Shown here piece by piece: positions 10,501 to 16,788 of a DNA stretch of 31,088 nt. A program made the position numbers and the translations under genes. The DNA is taken from contig QAXH01003119.1 in the NCBI GenBank assembly GCA_004335635.1, positions 1 to 31,088 of the forward strand, in the 5' to 3' direction. How positions within the stretch are numbered: the stretch's first letter is position 1; the number at the start of each line of letters is the position of its first letter. The notes beneath the pieces are model-generated. The model saw nothing but the letters and a program-made list of their open reading frames with translations, did not search any database and was not told the DNA's origin. The DNA is from Chloromonas sp. AAM2 (taxonomy: Eukaryota > Chlorophyta > Chlorophyceae > Chlamydomonadales > Chlamydomonadaceae).

Positions 10501-11505
10501 CCCGAACACACTACTTCATGTTCACACAGCGCATGCATCACAGCTCACCTGCTTTGACCAGCTGTGAGCTCAGCTCGTTCACCCCAGAGAGCATGTAGAC
10601 TGAGGATGTCGCGGCATGGACCACCTGTAGCATGCACAAGGCAGGTGATGACACGTTTGTAACCCCCGTGTCTGACTACTTCTCTCCACCCTCCTCCGTC
10701 CTGGTAGGTCATTTGAATACTATAGATGTTGCAAGGTGTTACACACACTGGCGGCCTTTTGTTTTTTTCTTCTCAAAGTATACGCATTTGATGTGAGCGC
10801 ATGTTCACACCGCAGAGTCTGTCAGAAGTAGAAGTGCCCTAACGTTATCCCGGTGACGCTATTATTGGTGTCACTGGGCAGAGGTTATATATCAGCAATC
10901 AATCAACCCTGCAAGCAAAGCATGAGCTCATGTTGCTTGTCCGCCCCCATTTCTCGCCTGGTAATCATTCGACCTCAGGTCCGCCATCAGCTTTGACGTG
11001 TTGATTGTGGCCTTGCCATTCGAGGCCAACCGTTGCAGGCCAAGGTTCGCCAGCTGCCATCCTATGGCTATGACCGCTGCCAGTACACCCAGCCTGTTGA
11101 TCCAAGGTCTCCAAGCCATGCTTGCTCATGCATGCCGGCACAAGAACGGTTGGTGTGCCGGGACTGCCATTTGTGGATGCAGGAGGGCGAGAACAGGAAT
11201 ATTATGCCAATGTGCCTGGGCTTTGCTCAGGTAAGGGATAATATTATTATTAAGACTGGTGGCAGATTTCAACAGGTTTTCAAAATGCCTAACCGCTCCG
11301 GCGGTTGGCGCGGACTAGATAGATGGACGGCGAGCTCTGCGCGCAATGTAAGCCGGCGTGCACCCGACAGCTGAGTGCAAGCTCCACATCGTCTTCATTA
11401 CCGTTGCACTGCAGGTCCTGGACGAGTTGTCGAACATTGGCATTTATGTACGTAGTCAGGACATGGCAGGCCGTATGGAGTACGCAGCGAATGATCACAA
11501 CTCCC
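1356..11505 (-). CDS. Armadillo/HEAT-like helical-repeat protein, 15 exons, 5' end missing
   Basis: Exons in transcript order: 11505-11364, 10624-10549, 9910-9734, 8640-8549, 7824-7727, 7078-6982, 6192-6142, 5807-5719, 5132-5018, 4693-4530, 4174-4081, 3305-3153, 2621-2513, 1962-1884, 1461-1356. All junctions are GT-AG and reading phase is kept through all 14, giving about 547 residues. The protein is a chain of helical repeats with the armadillo spacing of small and hydrophobic residues, for example LVQDLQ, then DDVELAL, then [15 protein letters not shown]. Other typical pieces are [30 protein letters not shown] and [14 protein letters not shown]. No signal peptide or membrane segment is evident. 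Such proteins are scaffolds that bind peptide partners; the partner cannot be read from sequence. The stop follows KVGLRVP; a weak donor three codons earlier could instead lead to more exons. The first exon here has no ATG, so upstream exons are missing. I cannot name the orthologue. Confidence 0.8.
2160..2360 (-). other. 66-codon intronic open frame, status unclear
   Basis: This frame starts [15 protein letters not shown] and ends LGEASE with a stop at 2160. It has an acceptor-like AG before ATTGGG at 2350 and would fit the phase of armadillo exon 2621-2513. It could therefore be an alternative last exon. I prefer the exon at 1962-1884, which has the same incoming phase and plainly continues the armadillo pattern. 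The frame could also be a relic of a mobile element. Confidence 0.3.
2361..2560 (-). repeat. 107-bp tandem duplication across an exon end and its donor
   Basis: The sequence from CCTGCATGTTGC to the GCGCAGCTGCTG segment occurs twice, 107 bp apart (about 2361-2453 and 2468-2560). The right copy contains the real 3' half of armadillo exon 2621-2513 and its donor (ACTCA, then GTGAGT). The left copy lies inside the following intron and repeats the exon end and the donor with a few substitutions. Using the left donor would need readthrough of 107 nt, which shifts the frame. Confidence 0.8.
2701..2741 (-). repeat. Dispersed repeat family B, partial copy
   Basis: Only the CTGCCCTGAGCAA end of the family is recognisable. 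It lies in the armadillo intron between exons 3305-3153 and 2621-2513, close to the fuller plus-strand copy at 2924-2995. Confidence 0.4.
2924..2995 (+). repeat. Dispersed repeat family B, copy 2
   Basis: This copy runs from CTTGCTCAGAGTAGGCCAGG through CCCATCCCGTTCCATGTCC to GACGGCTTCC. It is intronic and antisense to the armadillo gene. It is the best copy for defining the family consensus. Confidence 0.65.
3468..3645 (+). repeat. Dispersed repeat family A, copy 1 (~150-175 bp)
   Basis: The core elements in order are GACAGAGGCCGCTGACA, GCGGACAGGATAGCACC, GGTGTGTCACAACCCCC, TTCACTTGTAAGTTGGACGG and CCCCTCATGTGA. The same order recurs at 12820-12980 and 14965-15107 (plus) and inverted at 5548-5645. 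It lies in an armadillo intron about 160 bp before the acceptor of exon 3305-3153. No coding capacity or obvious terminal inverted repeats are seen. Confidence 0.75.
4195..4276. repeat. 20-bp minisatellite, about 4 copies
   Basis: The unit ACATCACATGGTCAGCAYGT repeats with a strict 20-bp period. It ends about 20 bp before the acceptor of armadillo exon 4174-4081 in transcript direction. It is one of three unrelated satellites in the window with a 20-bp period. Confidence 0.9.
5548..5645 (-). repeat. Dispersed repeat family A, copy 4 (inverted)
   Basis: Read on the minus strand, this contains GTGTGTCACAATCCCC, then CACTTGTAGTTTGGACGG and GAGCCCCTCGCTTCATGTGA. It holds the right-hand two thirds of the family. 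It lies 73 bp after the donor of armadillo exon 5807-5719. Confidence 0.7.
6549..6962. repeat. 20-bp minisatellite with CACGTG in most units, ~20 copies
   Basis: The unit CATGGCTCACGTGTGCTGCG repeats with a 20-bp period; a few units are 18 bp. Units vary at two sites (GCTCACG or GCTAACG, GCTGCG or GCTGTG), and the AACG variants cluster in neighbouring units. Each CACG unit carries the palindrome CACGTG, the core site of bHLH and bZIP factors. The array starts about 20 bp after the donor of armadillo exon 7078-6982, inside its intron. Confidence 0.95.
7311..7722. repeat. C-rich ~14-bp minisatellite
   Basis: The main unit is CATTGCCCATGCAC (14 bp), mixed with CATTGCCCATGCCC variants. Towards the right it becomes CTTGCACATGCAC units. 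The array abuts the donor of armadillo exon 7824-7727, with only a few bases between. Long open frames on both strands through it (up to about 200 codons) are only translations of the repeat. Confidence 0.92.
7896..7955 (-). repeat. Dispersed repeat family C, copy 4
   Basis: On the minus strand this reads CTTGGCCCTTCGGGCTGAGC, then AGTCACCCCGGACTGAA, then an ACAATAACAGCAAC tail. It lies about 70 bp before the acceptor of armadillo exon 7824-7727, in sense orientation to that gene. Confidence 0.6.
7975..8260 (+). repeat. Possible retroelement 3' end with (ACT)n tail and T-rich run
   Basis: An open frame of about 60 codons ends in CACGCCATGGAGC, followed by about eleven ACT triplets (8143-8177). 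A run of T-rich sequence (TTTATTTACACTTTTTATTT-like) follows to about 8255. The layout resembles a non-LTR element ending in a short simple repeat, like family C nearby. No reverse transcriptase motif is present, so the call is tentative. Confidence 0.3.
8733..8825 (+). repeat. Dispersed repeat family C, copy 1, with (AAC)n tail
   Basis: The core CCGCTGAGCAGTCCTCC and ACTGAAGGCCATGTAAAC is followed by about ten AAC triplets. It is intronic, about 90 bp before the acceptor of armadillo exon 8640-8549, and antisense to that gene. The trinucleotide tail is typical of some non-LTR retroelements and SINEs. Confidence 0.7.
9095..9155 (+). repeat. Dispersed repeat family D, copy 1
   Basis: CGCATCGACACGGATGTAAA is followed by AGACAACAACAACAAACC. 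It translates as [16 protein letters not shown] related inverted segment is at 29440-29500 and translates as VRLARIDTDLTKHK. The shared peptide suggests the end of a mobile-element open reading frame. Confidence 0.45.
10062..10128 (-). repeat. Dispersed repeat family B, copy 3
   Basis: On the minus strand this reads TTGCTCAGGGCAGGGCAGGG and continues to the GACGGCTT end of the family. It lies in the armadillo intron between exons 10624-10549 and 9910-9734. Confidence 0.6.
10363..10500. repeat. (GT)n/(GC) dinucleotide tract, ~135 bp
   Basis: This is an almost pure alternating purine-pyrimidine tract of GT with interspersed GC steps (GTGCGCGTG, GTGCGTGCGCGCGC). It is a classic Z-DNA-prone sequence. 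It begins about 50 bp after the donor of armadillo exon 10624-10549. The open frames through it encode only Cys/Val or His/Thr runs. Confidence 0.95.
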
Positions 11506-12206
11506 CTAGGGGGCAAGGCTGAGGCCACGAAGGGATTTCCGCCTTGCGTTTTGAGGAACCTTGGTCGGACACAGATTGGATCTTAAACTGCGTGATGCCG
11601 CGGCCTGAAGTTTGTGTTGGCCATGGATGCAGTGGTGCATGGGTAGACAGGTTCCCATGGGTACACAAAGAATGCCTAGGACAATGCTTGGGTAGACAGC
11701 ACAGATTGCCAAAAGCAATGCTTGGGTGGACTGTACACAACTATCAAGATGCATGCAAGCTTGTCAAGGTGTGAAGCCTTCCGGATAAAAAGTTTAAACC
11801 TGCATTGTACCTCGTGCAATCAAAACAAGCAAGTGAATGCGCGGACATGATGCTCGGACTCCTGTTCAGCAGGTTTGTGATTTCAAAACGAAGATGCCTG
11901 GTAATACATATTAAAGCCCATAATGCCGCATTATCCGTCAGACTACAGGCCCAGAGCAGCCTTTTGACTGCCGTATGCATACCGGCTCAGGTTCCAGTCA
12001 TTGACACGCCGTCTACAAGTGAAAACCTGCAGACCGCACAGGAACTTGCAGTGCCACCTCTAAGCGAGGCACACCTGCTGCTGGCCAAGGATGCGGAAGC
12101 AAACCACGGTACTGCAGCTGGACACAACATCTCTCCAATCGTCTTACATGACTTGAACTATAGCATACAATGGTGTGCCCGGCCATATCAACTTATCACG
12201 TACTGA
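10922..12206 (+). pseudogene. Unrecognised plus-strand open frames, possible relic or nested gene
   Basis: Frames with gene-like codon choice lie at about 11038-11230 (peptide includes [19 protein letters not shown], strong donor CAG-GTAAGG), 11403-11515, 11520-11774 (includes GHGCSGAWVDRFPWVHKE) and 11992-12110 (includes ENLQTAQELAVPPLSEAH). The splice phases would all join, and a TATATA lies at about 10894 before an ATG at 10922. However, in-frame TGA codons fall near 10995 and 11520, and the second block lies antisense to armadillo exon 11505-11364. The minus strand also stays open at 11119-10928 ([18 protein letters not shown]). I cannot decide which strand codes. Cys-rich segments suggest a zinc-binding protein or mobile-element product if real. 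Confidence 0.25.
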
Positions 12207-12394
12207 CAACGAATGCTTCGGGATGTCGTCCAAGTTTGCACAGTAATGGCTGCACTGCAATCGCCTGACCTAGTTAGACAAGGGTCACTGAGCATTGAGT
12301 TCATGACAATCGATTCCATCAGCCCTCATTGTGTCATAAATAATGCTGATCATTCCAATGTTTTAACGTTCTACTGCGTCATAGGGCGTTAATA
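11506..12394. other. Unresolved gap between the armadillo and nucleoside hydrolase genes
   Basis: The missing 5' exons and promoter of the armadillo gene should lie here, downstream of the nucleoside hydrolase stop at 12395. I find no phase-consistent armadillo exon. A short motif (ATGCTTGGGTAGACAG and variants) recurs at about 11636-11730. Plus-strand open frames in the region are described in the possible relic entry. Confidence 0.4.
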
Positions 12395-15300
12395 TCAGTC
12401 CAAACTGCACTCCATCCATGTGAGCACTTCCTCCATGGCTATGGCAGACACCAGGCACACGTTGGGCTGCTGCTTGAGAACCTACAGGCACATCACAGTC
12501 AATACAACCAGGATGAGTAAGTAAGGTTAGACTGTGGAGAATATATATAATGATTACATCCAGGGGTTTCCGCGAACGCAAGCAAAGCAAGAAAAGGAAT
12601 GGCGGGAACAAAGGCAAAAACAGGCCCAAAGGCAGAAAGGATCAAGGCAGAAAGAATTAGTATACAAAGAGACTACCGCAGGGGGCTACAAGTGGACTGA
12701 GCACGGGCGCTAGCAAGTGCCAGGATGGGTTATACAGTAAAGATTGTGACAGGAATGGCAGGAATTGTAAGGAACACCAGTTATATCATGCCCGGAAAAC
12801 AGCCTTTACGCCGCCCAATGAAGTCCGCTGACAATTTTCAGGTCCTTGTGGGTCTAACGGGTTTTGCGTACAGGATAGCACCCCGAGGGGTGGCAACCAG
12901 CGTTACTATCGCGGTGTGTCACAATCCCCTTCACTTGTAGGTTGGACGGGTAGGAGCCCGTCCCCTCATGTGACAGGAGCACCGCCAGGCTTGTGCCAGG
13001 ATTAAAATACAGACTGCCCGCCGCAAATCATTCTTATCAAATAGTAAGAGGACTAGGCAGCTTTTAGCATTGCATCTACCTTGTTCCAGTCATAAACTGC
13101 CATGCCCCGTGTCAGCGGACCGCCCTGCGTCTCAACTCGGCAGTGCACCTGTGAACAGCACAGCTAGTAAGGTGCTGTAGAGTTGAGTGCTGGCAGATAG
13201 CACAGGCTCCTGGACTACCTACCTACCTTGGAGCTGTGTCTTACCTATTTCAAATGGTACCACATCCCACAAATGGTATCATCCCACAAATGGTATCATG
13301 TCCCCTGCCACTGGTGTAAACAGATATCACCTGCTTGGACCCCAGAATGAGGTGGGGTCTCAGAGCCACGGCCACTGCCAGGGGGTCTGCGCTCTCCCAG
13401 CCCTGACAAGTGCTCGTGGCAGTGGCCTTGGCAGAGCTGATGGACGCTTCTGAAACCGCTGCACAGGCAAGGAAAGTATCACACACGGGCAAATAAACTG
13501 GTGCAAGTGCCTATACACCAGGGGGTGCTATACCATCAGCTGGAAACAAACCACTATTATCCGATCATCCCAGAGTTGCGTTTATGCAACATTCTACCCA
13601 AAGATGAGTCATACAATTTTGAGCAGAATGCTGGTGTTGCTGCTGGTGCTGCTGTTTGCAAAAGCGAGTGACTTCTGCAGCAAATAGGGCCGGATGCACC
13701 TGCTTTGGGAACCCCTGCTGTTATATCCCTTCTTTATACCCAGGACCCACCTGCCAGGAAACGTGCTCTGTGTGTCTGTTTGGCCAGCCATGAATCCACC
13801 CTGTGCCAGGGCAGGGCGTGTCGAGTGGCGCAGTCCCAGCTCACAAGCACCAGGGAGCAGGGCCGGCCACCGCTCACACAACCGGCAAACTGAACAGGCA
13901 GCATATCAAGCCAAGCAAACAAAGTTGGCATTCCGCACCTTTGCGAATGAGAGATGAGACAGACACAGTTGGCATGCATGCACTTCTTCGGCTAGACTGT
14001 TCCCAGTGCATGGCAAACTCCTGGTTCAAAACTCGCCGATTGCTCTACTCATTACCATACATGTTGGGCTCGCCCGGCTGAAGTTAAGCTGAAGCTAGAG
14101 TTCAGCCTCTGATGAAGGTCCAGCCAGGGTCAGGCGCACCTGTGAGAGGACCACTTGAGCTGCATCTGGGTCACAGTGGAAGTTAAACTCGGCAGTTGGG
14201 GAGACGTTTCCAGCCGTTTCTGAGGAGCCCATGACGACCAGCCTTCTCAGCCGTGAGGGCAGGGCTGGATCTATCTTGCAGGCCAGGGCCAGATTGGTTA
14301 GCGGACCTGCAGGGAGCCGGCACCACAGAGGCCTTGTGACTGGTACCAGTAGGGCCTTTCCCCTCTTGCCGCTGCTGAGCAGTACCCCTTGGACCGAAGG
14401 CCATGCAAACAACAACAACACCAGAGGCATTATGACTGGTAAGGATATTGCCACTTTTGCTCAACGACTGCATGGATTTTATTTCCCGCCCTGTGTTCTA
14501 GCCTTGGCTGCCTTATCCCTGCCTGTCAGCCATTGGCAGTAGCCAGCTCCCTTCAAGGCTTGTATTAATCCTACTTGCCCCCAAGGCTACTTGCTATCAA
14601 GTCCAAAAGGTTACCTAACACCAACAAGTGTTAGGTAACAGAGTAGTGACGTTTGTGAGGTTAACAAGCGTTAACAGACTGACAGATGTTGTGTTTTCAC
14701 TTGAACTGCAGTACCTGGTTCTTGGCCTGACCCACCTAGTGCCACCACTGTCAGCTGTCCTTCATGCTCCCGTGCACACTCCACCAGCCTGACAGCTGCA
14801 TGCCCTGGATGGGGTCGCATCTCAATGTCACGATCAGTAGGCCGTGCCTGCATCCATGCGACATGGTTGACCCAATTCGCACATGACATGCATGAGTAAG
14901 TTGTCAGAGACGTTAATTGACATGCATGTTGTGTTGTTAGAGACGTTAACTGTTTCTTGACTTGCTTTGACAGGGACCGCTGACACTTTTCAGGCCCTTT
15001 TGCGTCTGACTGGGTTTGCGGACAGGATAGCACCCCGAGGGTTGGCCAACACCATCACTATCTCGGTGTGTCACAATCCCTTCACTTGTAGGTTGGGCGG
15101 GTAGGCCCTGATCTGATATGGCTCACCCGTTTGTGTCGCATGCCATGCATGCAGCTGTCACAGGACATTCATGGAGGGAATGCCATGTTGTGCATGTCAG
15201 AACTCTACCAAAAACATTGTTACAAGCCAGGCACTGGGCTCGCTCAAAGCAGCAAGCACGAGCCAGTTGGAAGCATGGCCCACAGCACGCATACAAATAG

Positions 15301-16711
15301 CTCAAAGATTGACTCATTGCAGCTACTACGCTTCAGTTCGCAATGCAAGATGCCTTCTCTGTATGCTCGCAAGTACGGAAGTGCTGTACAGCAACCGAGC
15401 TTGGCCATGCATGTGATGAGTGTGGCCCGGCTGGCTCACGGGGCTTGCATCTGTTGACACCCAGAGCCACAAACAACACAAGTACAAGAAATACAAGCTG
15501 GCCACACCGTCGACTGGGTGCGGCTACTCAACAATCCTGCTGGTTCAAGCGAACACAGTACCTGTTTGTACTGAAAGGTCTCACAGCACGCTTCAAAACA
15601 GTTCACACAAACGACTGGTAAGAGTTGCTGAACGATTCTGCTGACTCACGTGGCTTGCATCCCCGAGACCGTCGCGTCCGAACCAGTAGTTGGGTTCAGG
15701 CCGTGCAGATACCAAGGGCTCGGCACAGCCCGCGTAGACGGGCAGCTCAGACCGGCCACAGAGAGTAAGCACCCGACAAACGTTGCGTGCCACCTGCTCT
15801 ACACCCTGCATGTGTGCATGTGTGTGCATGTCATTTCCGTGCATGGTATTGTGGTGCATGTCATTGTGCTGGCATGGCATCGTGGCATTGTGGATGCATG
15901 GCAGTGTGGCTGCATGTGACGCATGTGATGCAAGGCATTGTGGTGTTGTCCACATGCGCACTGATGTGATGGCAGGTGAAGTTATACTTGACATGGGCTG
16001 CATCTTTCAGGGCAGGAATGTTCACGCTTGACCATCATGTACCGTGAGCGCCTAATAACAATCAGGCCATGTGAATGGCTCTGCATTTGTTCCTTACCAC
16101 ATTGCCGAAGACACAAGAGACGCCCAGGATTTGGCAGCCAGGCTCAGCTGTGGCCATCATCAGACCTGAAGTGATCACCAGACCATGCATACAAGCATCA
16201 TGTGTCTGTCTGCAGCCTTGGTGAACAGCTGTGTTTAACATGACCAGCTGCGCAATGACCAGCTGTGGATGAATGGTGGTCCAGGCGAGATGGTTCATTA
16301 TGATGCATGGAACCTTGGACCAGAGTTGCTTCATCATTGATTTACCATGCAAGATGATGACAGCATGCCATTGGCATGAAATGCGTCTGGGATAGAACCT
16401 TGGATAGTAACTCCTAGGGTATAATGACTCCTTTACAACACCACACCTTGGGCATCGTCCACTCCGGCATCGCAATCGATCCATAGCTTCGTCTGACCCG
16501 AATCCATGCTGCTGTGCGATCCATACATGTGCACCAGTGGCACCCGGGTCCTGGAATCAAAAGCACCCTTGTACACGCTGCTTTTTGTTAGTCGCGAACA
16601 CGAGGCTTGCAAAGCCCAGCGTACACGTACTAGATGGTTCATGCTTTGATTGCATAACCCTCCTGTGCCAACATTGACCAGGCCAAAGAAACGTCTTTGC
16701 GGACAGGCCAT
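12395..16711 (-). CDS. Inosine-uridine preferring nucleoside hydrolase family protein, nine exons
   Basis: This enzyme family cleaves the N-glycosidic bond of nucleosides in base salvage. Exons in transcript order: 16711 (or 16507)-16447, 16165-16098, 15805-15650, 14847-14736, 14306-14140, 13889-13751, 13458-13331, 13148-13080, 12481-12395. Every phase matches. Landmarks: the calcium-binding N-terminal motif IDCDAGVDDAQ; LGVSCVFGNV; PVYAGCAEPL; FGRDGLGD; VALGPLTNLALA across an exon join; NVSPTAEFNFHCDPDAA with the ribose-contacting Asn/Glu; SADPLAVAVAL near the C-terminus; then GGPLTRGMAVYDWNK. From ATG 16507 the protein is 328 residues, the usual family length. The first in-frame ATG, 16711, has a good context (AAAATGGCC) and adds 68 Arg/Ser/Val-rich residues, possibly an organelle transit peptide. 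The His usual before the DPLA aspartate is Ala here. The order near the C-terminus fits the animal-like subgroup. Confidence 0.92.
12820..12980 (+). repeat. Dispersed repeat family A, copy 2
   Basis: This near full-length copy includes CAGGATAGCACCCCGAGGGG and GTGTGTCACAATCCCCTTCA and ends at CCCCTCATGTGACAGGAG. It lies in the last intron of the nucleoside hydrolase gene, antisense to it. Confidence 0.75.
13255..13312. repeat. CACAAATGGTATCAT short repeat x3
   Basis: Three units of 17-18 bp (CCCACAAATGGTATCAT and variants) lie just after the donor of nucleoside hydrolase exon 13458-13331. They begin about 20 bp into the intron in transcript direction. Confidence 0.75.
14325..14420 (+). repeat. 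Dispersed repeat family C, copy 2
   Basis: The core GCTGCTGAGCAGTACCCC and GGACCGAAGGCCATGCAAAC is followed by four AAC triplets. It lies less than 20 bp before the acceptor of nucleoside hydrolase exon 14306-14140, antisense to the gene. Its complement therefore supplies the 3' end of that intron. Confidence 0.7.
14965..15107 (+). repeat. Dispersed repeat family A, copy 3
   Basis: This copy begins TTTGACAGGGACCGCTGACA and runs through GGACAGGATAGCACCCCGAG to CACTTGTAGGTTGGGCGGG. It lies about 118 bp before the acceptor of nucleoside hydrolase exon 14847-14736. It lacks the last CCCCTCATGTGA part. Confidence 0.75.
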
Positions 16712-16788
16712 TTTCTTTTCCTTTTCCTTTCCAGCGCAGCGCCTCGAGCCGGGCGACTATTGCAAACAGTTTTCTTGCTGTGCTCGCA
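16712..16788. promoter_or_regulatory. Short divergent promoter / 5' UTR region
   Basis: Only 77 bp separate the outermost minus-strand ATG (16711) from the plus-strand ATG (16789). A pyrimidine tract (CTTTTCCTTTTCC-like, about 16711-16732) becomes a purine-rich leader directly before the minus ATG. No TATA box is visible. If the nucleoside hydrolase starts at 16507, the shared region is 281 bp. Confidence 0.55.

Noticed and set aside
10245..10598. Cys/Val-rich and His/Thr-rich open frames
   Set aside because: Pure translations of the GT/GC dinucleotide tract.
13050..13080. Stop after KVDAMLKAA as the end of the nucleoside hydrolase
   Set aside because: AAG-GTAGAT is a good donor in the right phase. 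The exon at 12481-12395 supplies the expected family C-terminus (PNVCLVSAIAMEEVL).
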